A stretch of DNA of 64,000 nucleotides from Ichthyophis bannanicus (GCA_033557465.1 CM066047.1:1550001-1614000); one strand, 5' to 3'; shown: positions 10,831 to 21,881, counted from the stretch's first letter. Made by a program: numbers and translations. The notes: generated by a model not told the origin, from the letters alone.

Positions 10831-11062
10831 CGGATGTGAGTCCGTGTCACTCGGAAAAGTTTGATTTTTTTTTTCTGCTATTTTCGCTCTTTTTGTCCGG
10901 TTCGACGCCAGTTCCCCTTCCCACCTGGGTTCGGTACGCCGGTATCGACCCGATCTCTATTTTTCGTTTTTTTGCCCTTCGTGGCACACGTCGCGCTCTT
11001 TTTCTTTTTCTTTTTCGCTGGAGGGCCGGTCTTTTGACCTCGCGGGGGTCCTTTTTTCCCCG

Positions 11063-12872
11063 ATGGCCTCCAGTGGTTTTAAAAAGTGTGATCGTTGTAA
11101 GAAGCTCATGTCTCTCACCAACACACACGACAGTTGCCTCGGGCCGGACCATGATCCGAAGGTCTGTGTCCTGTGTGGAAAGATGTCCACTAAGGCACTC
11201 AGAAGCCGGCAGCATCAGAAGGAGAGAATTTTTTCTGACTCTGCCTCCGGTCAGTCCCGGACCTCGTCAGAGGCCTCGACGTCTCGGAAGTCTGATCCCA
11301 AGCTTCGTCGGGGTTCCTCTGAAAGGGGGTCCCCCAGTCGGGAGCATAAGAGGAAGAGAAAGCTCGTGAGGGCGGCGTCGGAGGATACCCTTGGTTCCTT
11401 GAGGGCCAGGTCTCGGACCCCTGACTGCCGCCCCGGGCCTTTGGAGCTGGAGAAGCTGACTAAGGTGTCTCGTATAGAGCCGGAGTCCGTCGAGCACGTA
11501 AGTCCTGTTGTCCTCGAGGACTCTCCTCCCAGGGAGCCGACGTCGGGCCCGAGTCGGTGGCTGCTAAGTCTCCTGAGCTTTGACTCAGGCTGACAGCCTT
11601 GGAGTGCAGACTGTCTGCCTTCATGGATCAGCAGCGGGTGCTGATGGCCAGCCTGACTGGTGCATCTGCCCCGACCACAGGGACGTTGACGTCTAAGTCG
11701 ACCCCGGAGACCGAGCCGGTTCTCGAAGCCATGCCCGAGTCCGGACTTGGTCACGGTCTCCCTCGACCTCCCGTTCGGGACCGAGGGCATCAACGCCGAT
11801 GGCCCCGGCATCGGGGCGGGTGTTACCGGAGCCCGCACGGTCAGAGCCCCTCGACTCGTCCTCGGATGAGTCTGCGTGGGAGACGGAGGACGAGGAGTCC
11901 CCCGATACCTTTCGGACTCTGTGTGTCCCTTCGGACTCACTGCAGTCCGAGCCCCAGAGTAGGTCCCCACCGGAGGACACCCGGTTCTCGAAGTTTGTCA
12001 GGGACATGGCCAAGGCTTTGAATGTTCCTGCGGATCCCGAGGAGGAGCCTCGAGCCGAAGAGCTCGATGCCCTGCAGTATGACAGGGAGGCCTTTACTGT
12101 GCCGGTTCCTCCGATGCTGGAACGGCTCCTCTTCCGAATGTGGGAGGCACTGGCCTCGGCGCCGGTTTTGAGCAAGCGGATCGATTCCCTGTATCGAGTC
12201 CAAAAGAGCCCTGGGTTCCAGAAGGCGCAGCTGTCGCACCATTCTATGGTTGTGGAATCGGCCATGCATCGTCTGAAGAGCCAGAAGATGCACTCCGCGA
12301 TGCCCCCCGGTAGGGAGGCCCGAAGCCTAGATGCCATCGGCAGAAAGTGTTTCCAGGGCTCGATGCTTGCTTGCCGTGTCCAGTCCTACCAGCTGTACAT
12401 GGGCATGTACTTGCAGGACCTGGCTAAGGAAATAGCCGGGTTCTCGGCTGGCCTCTCCGGGGAACCTTTGCAGAGGTTCAACTCCTTGTCCTCGGGGATC
12501 CGGGAATGCTCCAAATTCATCTCCCGGGCAGCCTACGATGGCTTCGAGGCTTCGGCCCGAGTAGCGGCGGCCGGCATCGGTGCTCGACGCCAGGCATGGC
12601 TACAGTCATCGGACCTCGAGCCATGGGTACAGGACAAGTTGGTTGATGTCCCCTGCCGGGGTGAAAACCTCTTCGGCAAACCCATGGCCGAAAAGGCTGC
12701 TGAGCTCGAGACCGAGACTCTGACAAGGACAAGGTTGTCCAGAAAAACTTCTGCCCCTTCTCATAAGAAGAAGGGCTCGGGGAAAAAGGCCTCTGCCTAC
12801 AAACCTTTCCCTCATTATCAGGCCTCCCCAGCAGGGTCAGCAGGCCAAGGGGCAGGGACATGGGCCCTGTAG
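11063..12872 (+). pseudogene. DIRS-A Gag-like protein, frameshifted (copy 1)
   Basis: Starts MASSGFKKCDRCKK at 11063 with the cysteine-rich N-terminus (KKCDRCKKL, then CVLCGKM), a Ser/Arg-rich charged middle and an acidic region. The first frame stops at about 11593; the frame that carries the conserved C-terminal half (FSKFVRDMAKAL, PPMLERLLFRMWE, ALASAPVLSKRIDSLYR, SKFISRAAYDGFEASARV, ARRQAWLQSSDLEPWV, PCRGENLF) is open from 11799 to 12872, so at least one frameshift separates them. By comparison with copy 3 the protein would be about 627 residues. It is a structural, nucleic-acid-binding protein by family; no enzymatic motif is seen. Confidence 0.8.
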
Positions 12873-13005
12873 GCAGAAAGCCCCCAAGCCTCCAGCTCCT
12901 GCTCCTACTCAGCAGGGAGGGGGTTTTTGACTCCCACTGCATAGCCTTTCCACCTCTGCTGGCCCTTCTCAGCACGGGAGGTCGGTTGGCCCTGTTTGCC
13001 CACCA

Positions 13006-15048
13006 GTGGCCGCCCATCACAGGAGATGCTTGGGTACTGAGCATAGTCCAGAAGGGCTATCTGCTCCATTTCAATCAGGTACCCCCTCCTACTTTCCAGG
13101 GGAGCCTCCAAGGCCTACTCTGCATCAGGAACTCCTTCTCCAGGAACTGCAAGGTCGTCTTCAAGACAGGGCGGTGGAGCCTGTACCTCCCCACCTGCAG
13201 GGGCAGGGCTTCTACTCCAGATACTTTCTTGTGCCAAAGAGAACTGGAGGTCTCCGGCCCATTCTGGACTTGAGGAATCTCAACAAGTTCTTGGAAAAGG
13301 AAAAGTTCAAGATGCTTACTCTTGGAACACTGCTGCCCCTACCTCCAGCAGGGAGATTGGCTATGCTCCTTAGATCTGAAGGATGCGTACACTCACATCC
13401 TCATTCATCCAGACCACAGAAAGTACCTAAGGTTCATGGTAGGAGGAAACCATTTTCAGTACCGAGTACTGCCCTTTGGCCTAACCTCCGCCCCATGGGT
13501 CTTCACAAAGTGCCTGGCGGTGGTGGTGGCGGCCTACTTGAGAAACCAGGGTATTTTTGTCTTCCCCTACCAGGACGACTGGCTCATCAGGGGTCAGACT
13601 CTCCAGGAGGCCAGGCAAGCCACCCTCCGTACTGTCTCTCTCCTTCAACGACTAGGCTTTGTCATAAACTTCGCAAACTCCACTTTGCTCCCCTCCCAGA
13701 ACCTGGAGTTCATAGGAGCACGGTTAGACTCCCTGCACGCAAAAGCTTACTTGCCAGAAGACAGAGCGGAAAGGCTGATGGACTTGGCCAGCCAGTTTCT
13801 AGACAACCCACTGGTTTCCGCCAGACTTTGTTTACAGCTCCTGGGCCACATGGCTGTGCATGCACTCTTATGTTTTATGAAAGTCTTGGCCCATTTGTTT
13901 ATTTTACTTGTCTATGCTTTTTACACTTCTTCTTTCCTATTTTATTATGGCGTTCTTTTCCATGTTTTTTCATTGCTAACCTTTTATTGTACACCGCTTT
14001 GTTTCGACGGAAAGCGGTCTATCAAATTTTAAATAAAGATAAAAGATAAAGATGTGACCCCCAATGCCTGCCTGAATATGAGGTCTGCACAGTGGTGTCT
14101 CAGGACTCAGTGGAGGCAGGCTACAGGAAGCCTAAGAGACAAAGTAAGGGTGTCCAAACCCTTCCTAAATTCCCAACCCTTCCTGAATTCCCTGCAGTGG
14201 TGGCTACACCCCCACAACCTTCTACAGGGAATTCCTTTTCAGGTACCTGTTTCCACTGTGGTACTCACAACCGATGCCTCCTTGTAGGGCTGGGGTGCAC
14301 ATTGTCTGGACAGGTGCACACAGAGCCTGTGGTCTCCATGGGAGGCCACGCAACAAATCAATCTCCTGGAACTCAGGGCGATACGCTTGGCCCTCAAGGC
14401 CTTCTCTCACACCCTGGCCCACCAATCGGTCTTGGTGCAGACAGACAACCAGGTGGCAATGTTCTATGTGAACAAACAAGGGGGCACAGGGTCCAAGCTC
14501 CTGTGTCAGGAGGCACAGGCCCTCTGCTCTTTTGCACTTCGCCACAATATGCTGCTCAGGGCAGTCTATTTTCCTGGCCACGAAAACTTCCTGGCAGACA
14601 GATTGAGCAGGATTCTGCAGCCTTACAAATGGCAACTGCACCCTCTGGTGGTTCAGAACATTTTCCTGAAGTGGGGACTTCCATCCATAGACCTCTTTGC
14701 CAGTTCCCTGAACTGGCAGCTGCCTCAGTTCTGCTCCAGGCAACCGCATCCCACGAGATTCGCAGCGGATGCCTTCTTGATCTCATGGTCCAAGGGCCTT
14801 CTGTATGCGTTTCCTCCCACGCCCCTGGTGGCCCGAACCTTGTTCAAGATTCTAAGGGACAGGGCCTCAGTCATCTTGGTAGCCCCCAGATGGCCGAGGC
14901 AGCCCTGTTCCCGCTTCTGTTACAGCTGGCAGTGGACACTCCACTCCCTTTAGGGTTGCAACCCGATCATCTTTCTCAGGATCAGGGTTCCCTTCTGCAC
15001 CCCAATCTCAAAACTCTCAATTTGATGGCCTGGAGGCTGCAAGGGTAG
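13006..15048 (+). pseudogene. DIRS-A RT / RNase H / methyltransferase-like polyprotein, broken (copy 1)
   Basis: RT motifs: FYSRYFLVPKRTGGLRP, LDLRNLNKFL (frame open from 13006), then after a frameshift at about 13330 LCSLDLKDAYTHI, YRVLPFGLTSAPWVF and the catalytic box PYQDDWLI. Copy 3 has YLDD at that place, so copy 1 has a Gln replacing Leu next to the Asp pair. An insertion (about 13858-14052) follows GHMAVH. RNase H (LELRAIRLALKAF, VQTDNQVAMFYVNKQGG, PGHENFLADRLSR) and the methyltransferase-like domain (WGLPSIDLFAS, LLYAFPPTPLVART, ILVAPRWPRQP) are in the frame open from 14387 to 14953. Confidence 0.85.
13858..14052 (+). mobile_element. Short LINE-type 3' end inserted in DIRS-A copy 1
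   Basis: About 195 bp that copies 2 and 3 lack, between the codons for GHMA-VH and VTPNARLN. It is T-rich, then has 'tacaccgctttgtttcgacgg' and 'aaagcggtctatcaaatttt' forming an imperfect stem, and ends in an A-rich 'taaataaagataaaagataa' tail. The tail pattern points to a 5'-truncated non-LTR retroposon; the family was not identified. Confidence 0.6.
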
Positions 15049-15049
15049 T

Positions 15050-16085
15050 GCTAGCTCCCTGGGGCCTGCCTCAGGAGGTTGAAGAGGTGGTCTTGGCCTC
15101 TAGGAAGCAATCCACCAGAAAGACCTATGCCCTTTAGTGGAAGCGGTTCTCCTTGTGGTGTGATAAATGCCAGGAGAACCCTTTCTCCTGCCCTGTGCCA
15201 GTGGTGCTTCAGTACCTGCTGCACTTGTCTAATCAGGGTCTTAAGTCCAATTCGGTTTGGGTACACCTTTCTGCCCTGGCAGCCCACCACTCACAGGTGG
15301 AAGGGCACTCTTTATTGGTTCACCCCTTGGTGTCCCGGTTCCTCAGAGGCTTGCTCTTGCTAAAGCCTCCTCTCCGCCCGCCAGCCCCTGAGTGGGAGTT
15401 GAATGTGGTCTTGCAGCAGCTTACTCGCCCTCCTTTTGAGCCGATGGCTACGTGTCCTCTCCGCTTCCTTTCTTGGAAGGCTCTTTTCCTAGTGGCACTG
15501 ACCTCGGCCAGACGAGTGAGTGAACTTCAAGCCCTGGTCTGTGACAGGCCATACACTCGTTTCTATAGGAGCAGGGTAGTCCTTAGGACTCATCCTAAGT
15601 TCCTCCCGAAGGTGGTCTCCTCTTTCCACCTCAATCAGGAGGTGGTTCTTCCAACATTTTTTCCTAGGCCCCATGCCAGCCGGGCTGAGGAAGTCTTGCA
15701 TACCCTGGACTGTAGAAGGGCCTTGTCTTTCTACATTGAGCGTACTAAGGGTCATAGAAGAGCTACTCAGCTCTTCGTCTCCTTTGACCCGAACAACTTG
15801 GGGTTGCCTGTCTCCAAGCGTACCTTGTCCATATGGGTGGCGGACTGTATCACCTGGGCTTACAGGGCAGCAGACCTTCCCTTGCTGGGTCGAGTCACAG
15901 CTCACCATGTCCGGTCTATATCTGCATCAGTAGCTCATTTCCGTTCTGTACCGTTGGCAGACATCTGTAGGGCTGCAACTTGGTCTTCAAGCCAGACCTT
16001 TGCAGCCCATTACTGCCTGGAGAGGGAGTCCCGTAGGGACAGTGCTTTTGGTCAGGCAGTACTCCGGAATCTTTTTGAGGTTTAG
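15050..16085 (+). pseudogene. DIRS-A tyrosine recombinase, one in-frame stop (copy 1)
   Basis: The N-terminal core-binding part begins near 15050 (EEVVLASRKQSTRKTYAL) and is broken by TAG at 15135-15137, where copies 2 and 3 have a Lys codon. The rest is open from 15153 to 16085. Catalytic motifs: SARRVSELQAL (first Arg), AHHVRSISASVAH (His-x-x-Arg) and CRAATWSSSQTFAAHYCLE (nucleophile Tyr), followed by the RDSAFGQAVLRNLFE tail. The enzyme would cut and rejoin circular element DNA at the target by a 3'-phosphotyrosine intermediate. Confidence 0.88.
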
Positions 16086-16214
16086 GCAACTCCTGCCCTC
16101 CAGCCCTCTTGTTGGGCTACCGGTGGGATCTCTTCTCAGTAAAATTCTTTCCCTGATGCTGAGGCTTCACAGAGGGAGCTCTATTTTTCAGCCTGGGTTC
16201 CTGGTAGCCCAGAG

Positions 16215-16591
16215 CTAGGGAGTCACCCATATGTGAGGACTGACTTCCTGCTTGGTCCTGGAGAAAGAGTAGTTACTCACCTGTAACAGGTGTTCTCCAG
16301 GAGCAGCAGGAATCAGTCCTCACAACCCCTCCCTCCTCCCCTGGGAGTTGCAGTTGTACATAGTTCATTTTGTTTTTTGTGCTGTCTTTTAGCTATGTCA
16401 TCTGACTGAGCAAGATGGCACCTTTGGGCGGGAAGGAGACCGCGCATTCATGAGTGTATTACCAAAGACTTTCTTAGAAAGCTGGGGAAATGCTCCGCAT
16501 GGGGGCTCCATCGACGTCGATGTCACCCATATGTGAGAACTGATTCCTGCTGCTTCTGGAGAACACCTGTTACAGGTGAGTAACTACTCTT
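16215..16591 (+). repeat. ICR and right inverted terminal repeat of DIRS-A copy 1
   Basis: The ICR reads 'cacccatatgtgaggactga' through 'ttggtcctggagaaagagta' and 'ctcacctgtaacaggtgttc': the first part is the reverse complement of the left terminus, the second of the right terminus at 16550-16590. The intervening block (16410-16510) is the reverse complement of the left repeat. Confidence 0.88.
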
Positions 16592-16767
16592 TTTCAAAAA
16601 CCTTTGAGGCACTGGCTTTTTGCACACACAAGTTAAAAGGGATTTTTTTTATTCCATTATTTTGTGTTTTCACTTTGCAGTCCTTACGCTTTCTGTGACA
16701 TGTTTTGTGTCTATTAAGAGAAAATAGGAAAGTTTGTTGTTTGAGCAGCTGTGCTTCTCAAAACAAA
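16592..16767. other. Unassigned spacer
   Basis: AT-rich sequence between the DIRS terminus and the TIR element. Nothing recognised. Confidence 0.4.
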
Positions 16768-16903
16768 GGGGTATGTTTACTAAAACCCCGTTAGGGTGCG
16801 CGGCGCGCTAGTGTGCGGATGCCATATAAGGAGTGGGCGTTTCAGTCAGAAAAAAGCAAAACCGGGATTAATCATGCGCTAATGTTGCGCGGGAAGCATA
16901 AGC

Positions 16904-17595
16904 GGCGCGCTGATGTGCAAGCACAGGAACAGAGCCACAGTACAATGGTTAAGACACTGACCAATGGTGCAGGGATCATGGGTTCAATCCCCCACTGTGC
17001 CCAATGAAGAAGGCTGGCTGAGGCATTACCTATTATGGGGAAGATTGCTTTAGGAGGCATTTTATTTTTATTTTAATTATCTCTACTAGCAAACACACTC
17101 TCAAAGCGTGTTAACATAAGGCGCCCCATAAGGCACTTTTTAAAGTGCACTGTCCGCCAAGGCACCCTACAATGTTGCTGAAAGGGTGGCCTATAGGGCG
17201 CCATATAGGGTGCCCTATGAGGCACAGCAAGGTCATAGCACTGTTTTTGATGGCAGCACTGTGCAGTTTAAGGAATGAAAATCATAAGTAGGTGCGCTGA
17301 CATGCAGGGAGGAACAGCAGTGTAGCACAATGGTTAAGACACTGACTGCTGATACAGGGGTCATGAGTTTGCTCCCCAGTGTGCCTAATACGTAAGGCTG
17401 GCAGAGGCATCAGCTGTGCAATGTACGTATTGTTTCCTGCAGCACTTTATTTGTATTTTATTAATTGCTGCCAGCAAACATGCCCTCACGTGCCGTAATT
17501 GAAGGTGCCACATAAGGCATCCTATAAGGCACTCCATAGGGCACATTATAAAGTGCACTGTCTGCCATGGCACCCTAAAATGTCCCCTATAGGGC
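16904..17595 (+). repeat. Tandem duplication with tRNA-like modules
   Basis: Two diverged units with an offset of about 388 bp: 16904-17203 and 17292-17598. Each opens with a GCGCtgatgtgc-like motif, has 'caatggttaagacactgac' as a pol III A-box-like segment (16940 and 17328 areas), a B-box-like region (gggttcaatccc in unit one, decayed in unit two), then a T-rich stretch, 'taaagtgcactgtc' and a 'cctatagggc' block. Confidence 0.7.
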
Positions 17596-17710
17596 ACCCT
17601 ATAAGTCGCTCCACAGGATAACGTATAGTGCACCTCATATGGACGGTAACCATAAGGTGCCCTATAGGGCACCCTATAAAGCGCCCTCAGAGGCACCTTA
17701 TTGGGTACAG
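17110..17710. repeat. Degenerate GGCACCCTATAGGGC-type repeats
   Basis: The palindromic core CCTATAGG with variants ('cataaggc', 'cctataaggc', 'ccctatagggcacc') recurs at roughly 10-25 bp spacing at 17116-17215 and 17505-17700. The spacing is irregular, so it is neither a simple microsatellite nor a CRISPR array. Confidence 0.6.
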
Positions 17711-17787
17711 TACGCTGAGAGTGTATTTGCTGGCAGCAATAATGTACATGAAAAAGAGATAATGATTTGGGCAGCCCTATCAAATAA

Positions 17788-17857
17788 CCCCACGGTGGGT
17801 TTGAACCCACAACCTCTGGCTCCACAGGCGGTGAAGTAACCATTGGGCTACAGCTCT
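17788..17857 (-). repeat. tRNA-like module
   Basis: On the minus strand 'gtagcccaatggttacttca' resembles an A box and 'ggttcaaaccc' a B box with a plausible T arm. The acceptor ends do not pair, so it is not called as a tRNA gene. Confidence 0.5.
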
Positions 17858-19288
17858 ATAGCTGCTAGCAAGCCCCTGGCTGGCTGCAGAGGGAGTGCAC
17901 GTCACCACACAGACAGTCTGCTGTGGTCACCAGGATAGGGTTAGCACACCCATACCCATGATGCACTGCACATGCAAATCAGCTGTCCACAGATAAACAC
18001 AAGATGGGGTATGCACCCCCACAGCACCTCGGCCTGTTAGGGGGAACTGACCATGTGCACCCCCACAGCACCTCGGCCTGGTAGGGGGTACTGACCGTGT
18101 GTTACTGGCACAGAGTAGCTACACACCGTCACATTGTGCAGGTACTGTGCTCACCCTGAGTGTGCGGTGGGGCGCCCAGCACCAGGTCCACAGCACCTTC
18201 CATGGCAGAAATAGGCCATGCTGCAGGTCCCCAGCAGTGCTAATGTGTGAGATAGTTAGTTTCTGCAGAAACAACTTGGATATATCTGTCTGTCTCAGTC
18301 AGGTGTAGCCCCTATGGACCCCTAGGAGGATTATGTACCACCACCCTCCTCCTCCAGGGCTGAGGGTGGTAAACAGGGTCTCCCATCAACAGATCTACAT
18401 TCTACCTCCCTACAATGGTGGCAGTAGAGGGGGCCAGCAACCCTGGTCCTGCTGGGGTACAGGGCAGTCAATGCAGCTCTGTACACATCCATAACGCAAT
18501 AGCAGACAGACATTAGGCCTGGATATGCTAAGCTGCACCCCACCACTATCTGATATTCTCCTGCAGCAAGCCTTCAGCCGCTGCACCCCTGCAAGGCGCT
18601 CCATCAAGACACATACCATCTGCAAACAGTCTGCTAGCTAGTCCATAGTGCAAGTTCCTGGTGGAAATGCGTGCACCCAGAACTGGGATGTCAGCATACA
18701 CAACAAGCAGATAAGTCAGTGACTGGGCCCCAAAAGGAAACCCATAAATATCACATGAAAGAAATACTATATAGCACTATGGGGGTGCCTAGCCATGCTG
18801 TGGTCACTGCACAGTCAGGGTGAGAGTGATCTCCCAGCAGGACATGCTGAGGCCACCTTGTCTGTGTAGGTCTTGGCCGGGCACTAAAATGTCCCAGCCA
18901 GTGCCCTATACCCTGTGCAGATGCATCCTGGCCAGGCCACCCTGTCCGGGCTATACCCATGGTACCGTGCACCTCATTATGCACATTGTCAGGCCAATAC
19001 TGGCAACAGTGCTGGCAGTGTGGGCTGTGGAGGGTGTTTGCAGCCACCACACACTGGATAGACAGACACACACACCCACACCTATGCCAGCATTGTGCTA
19101 CTATAGAGGAGTTTAGCAGCCCTGACCACCACATCAGTCCTGGGCACAGTACAGGCATGGATATGGTATGCAATACTGTTAGGGGTCACTCCCCAGGGTG
19201 GTAAACACTGTCAGAGACCAGACCTGAAGCACACACCGCAGACATCAGAAAGGTTTGTGATAGGCGATGGCCTACTTCATCTTGTAAA
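17858..19288. other. Non-coding interior of the TIR element
   Basis: No convincing gene. It contains a 44-bp tandem repeat (18012-18099, listed separately) and GC-rich, CA-rich sequence. Short open frames on both strands lack any recognised domain. Confidence 0.4.
18012..18099 (+). repeat. Two-copy 44-bp tandem repeat
   Basis: The segment 'tgcacccccacagcacctcg' followed by 'gcctgttagggggaactgac' occurs twice in direct succession with few differences (t/g in 'cctgttag/cctggtag', a/t in 'ggaac/ggtac'). Confidence 0.75.
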
Positions 19289-19888
19289 TGTAAGAATGTG
19301 GCAGAGGCCTGTCTCTGCCTGCCTGTCAGCTCTGCGAGAGTCCCCCCCCCCCCCCCCCCTCCTCCTCAGAGTATTATAACTGACTCTGGAATATTACAGA
19401 AATTACCAGTAGCTGTTAGAAACACTTCTCAGCTTTGCTTTGCCTTGAAGAATGCCTTCTGATAAGAACGTAAAACTCTTCCACTGTTTCTGTTATGTTT
19501 TAAGCACAGATGTCTGTGTCAGTATTATTGCTTGCACAGTGTATCCTTGCTAATACACTGACCTTGTAGAGAGAAGCAGATTGAAATTCAGCAGAATATG
19601 TTATGTCTAAAGTTTTGAGCCATGGCGAGAGAGATGTGCACGGGGGGGAACAAGGGTATAAGCCCAGTCACAGATGGCTATTGGATGAAAGTAGCTGGGC
19701 CACCAAGACCAATGAGGAGGTTGACCTGTATTAGATTGGGGAAGAAAGGTATATAACTGTCATTTTTCTGAGCTCTGGGCTCAGCCATTTTGTATGTAAT
19801 CATTGTCTGAGTCTGTGCACATTAAACTGGCTTGAATTCTAGTCAGTAGACTCCGGGTTTTATTGGTTGCGGACACTTCGCTATTGCA
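19289..19888 (+). repeat. Solo LTR related to the proviral LTR
   Basis: Starts TGTAAGAATGTGGCAG and ends CTTCGCTATTGCA. A TATA-like 'aaggtatataac' lies at about 19748, an AATAAA variant (cattaaac) at about 19823 and 'ccgggttttattggttgcgg' near the end, matching the U5 end of the LTR at 9727-10274 in reverse orientation. A poly-C tract lies at 19333-19359. No internal region or second LTR is present. A repeated ttgtaa (19282-19287, 19891-19896) may be the target duplication if the edges are moved slightly. Confidence 0.7.
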
Positions 19889-20125
19889 GGTTGTAATGAT
19901 GGAGCTCAATCAGCAAACTGTGCTTAACGTAGGAATTGCTATCTGCCAGTAATCATAGCAAACGTTTGATAGCTGTGAACCGTATACCCAGGTGTAGGGT
20001 GGCATTGCTAAGGTATGCAAGTGCTAGTATTGGGAGATGCACGCAGGGCCCAATGTCCTGCTTCTCCAGGAGGCATTGGCCTGTGGGTGTGGGTGTGTCT
20101 GCCCCTGTTGGCTGCTGCTTTACGG

Positions 20126-20318
20126 CAGAGGTTCCCAACTCCAGTCTTGGTGTGCCAAACACTGTTCGGGTTTTCATGCTGTCCCTCATGAATATGCATG
20201 AGATACATCTGCTTACCATTGGTGTGGTGCATAGATATGCAGCACAGGCATCTTTATTAGAGGCAGCATGGAACCTGAATGGTGTCTGGCCCTCCAGGAC
20301 TGCATTTGGGAGACTCTG
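20126..20318. mobile_element. hAT-like MITE
   Basis: Imperfect terminal inverted repeats: CAGAGGTTCCCAACTCCAGT on the left against CAGAGTCTCCCAAATGCAGT as the reverse complement of the right end. The interior includes 'atgaatatgcatgagata', frequent in amphibian and reptile MITEs of this type. The 8-bp flanks ctttacgg and ctctaggt agree at five positions, a decayed hAT target duplication. Confidence 0.65.
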
Positions 20319-20465
20319 CTCTAGGTAATGCGGCTGTTTATGGTGTCTGTGCTCGGTGGGGTAAAATATAGGCGTATTATCCATGTGTATGTTCTCTGCA
20401 ATAAAGGTTTGTCCTTACTATCACGGTTTAGTTGTGGAAAAAATATGTGGACTGGATTGGCAGTA

Positions 20466-20545
20466 GCCCCAGCTGGGCTTTGAACCTGTGACCTTCTGTT
20501 CTTGCACACACTGTCTGTGTGCACTGCACCACCGTGTTGCCACAG
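20466..20545 (-). repeat. tRNA-like module (unit one)
   Basis: On the minus strand, 'ggtggtgcagtgcacacag' resembles an A box and 'caggttcaaagccc' a B box, with a matching module in unit two. Not a functional tRNA: no paired acceptor stem. Confidence 0.5.
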
Positions 20546-20913
20546 ATATGCTGCATTCCCTGGGGAGTCCATGGCTGTACATCCGACAGGGCCTGTTTGT
20601 TGCAGTGCACGGCACCCACCTGGACAAGGCTAGGCCATGGTCTGCTGTTGCCACCAGCTGCTGCCACCTCCACCACCAGTACCGCTCCATCCTTAGATTG
20701 GAGACAGCATAAACCCTGAAGGATTTGTGGCCCTCCAGGACTGCATTTGGGGGAATCTGCTCTAGGTAATGTGCACGTTTCTGGTGTCTGTGCTCTGTAG
20801 GGTAAAATAGAGGTGTTTGAGCCATGCTTATGTTCTCTGCAATAAAGATTCGTCTTTACTATCACGATATAGTTGTGGGTAAAATATGGGGACTGGATTG
20901 GCAGGAGCCCCAG

Positions 20914-20990
20914 CTGGGGCTTGAACCTGTGACCACCTGTCTCCAAACACACTGGTTGTGTGCACTGCACCACCATGTTGCCACAGAGAC
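20914..20990 (-). repeat. tRNA-like module (unit two)
   Basis: Diverged copy of the module at 20466-20545, with 'caggttcaagccccagctgg' as the B-box part on the minus strand. Confidence 0.5.
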
Positions 20991-21140
20991 AGTGCATTCC
21001 CTGATGATACCATGACTGTCCGGCAGGGCCTGTCTGTTGCAGTGCATTGCACCCACCTACACAGGGCTAGGCCATGGTCTGCTCTGGGCAGCTGCCACTG
21101 CCCCCCTCCACCTCCAGTACCCCTGTGCCACCATGCTGAC

Positions 21141-21881
21141 ATGCCCTTCTGCTGGTGGTGCTGGTGGTACCCAGTCTCAGGCCATCCTGTGTGCGGGTAG
21201 GCGGCTGCCTATGGTGCGGGTTCTGGGGTAGGGATGCCTGCATATCTGTCCGCACGTCCCCCAATCACCGCCTGCCAATGTTCTGTGCTTTTGGGGGTAG
21301 CTGCTGGGTACTATCCCCTGTGACACTGTGCTAAACACTCTCGTGCCCATGTTGGGCCCTCATCAGTTGCTGTCTGGCTGCTGTTCAGTTTCAGCATTCC
21401 TAAGTGCCATCTAGGCATCTGCCTAGTCTGCACTGTGCCCCAGCTGCACCACAGCATGTGCCGCCTGCAGCCCTCTGTATCCCCTTTCCCAGCATCTGTC
21501 CAGTTGCCCATTCCGACCTGCCTGCCCTGCTGTTGTGGAACATGTGCATGCCATAGGTAACCTGTCCAATGGAGAGGTAAACCCTGATCAGTGTTATTTC
21601 ACTGCGGGATCATTCACCTTGTATGGGGACGGAGCATAGACCCTTCTAAAATTCATATTTATTATTTGCGGCTTTCTTGGGAGTGTTGTTTGATGTTTCC
21701 CATTACTATCACTATTGCCCAGCTTGATTATGATTTTTTTATATTTTGTTGGGCTCATTTTTAATGTTTATTTGCCCTTTTGTTCCGTGCACATGTATCA
21801 CACTGCTCACTTTTTGTAGGTTTCCCTGGTTTTGAGTTACATTGCTTACAGAAATGGTTTCTCTTCCCTTTAAATCGGCTC
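21141..21881. other. Non-coding, unassigned interior of the TIR element
   Basis: No domain-bearing frame and no recognised repeat. Confidence 0.35.

Larger units (their letters stand above)
10652..16591 (+). mobile_element. DIRS-A copy 1, complete but decayed
   Basis: Left terminus ttctccaggatcaagcagga at 10652. Gag lies at 11063-12872, the RT/RNase H/MT region at about 13006-15048 and the recombinase at about 15050-16085. The ICR is at about 16215-16330 and the right terminus ends 'gagtaactactct' at about 16590. The ICR joins the reverse complements of the left and right termini. The coding regions carry frameshifts, an in-frame stop and a 195-bp insertion, so the copy is dead. DIRS elements integrate by a tyrosine recombinase and leave no target-site duplication, and none is seen. 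Confidence 0.92.
20262..21140 (+). repeat. Tandem duplication of about 437 bp
   Basis: Unit one (20262-20698) and unit two (20699-21140) align from 'cagcatggaacctgaa' / 'cagcataaaccctgaa' through 'ctctaggtaatg', 'tgttctctgcaataaag', the tRNA-like modules and 'ggctaggccatggtctgct'. Unit two begins inside what is the right half of the MITE in unit one, so the duplication happened after the MITE inserted. Confidence 0.78.

Noticed and set aside
11251..11970. Long antisense open frames opposite DIRS-A gag (also at 23650-24222 and 39719-40423)
   Set aside because: They mirror a GC-rich, Ser/Arg-rich gag frame. The same antisense frames recur in each copy but show no domain, so they are composition shadows.
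16929..17002. Possible tRNA genes in the TIR element
   Set aside because: A-box- and B-box-like motifs exist, but the acceptor stems do not pair and the modules occur as diverged duplicates, as in SINEs.
17110..17710. CRISPR-like repeat array
   Set aside because: Repeats are short, degenerate, irregularly spaced and palindromic, with no constant repeat or unique spacers, in a vertebrate genome.
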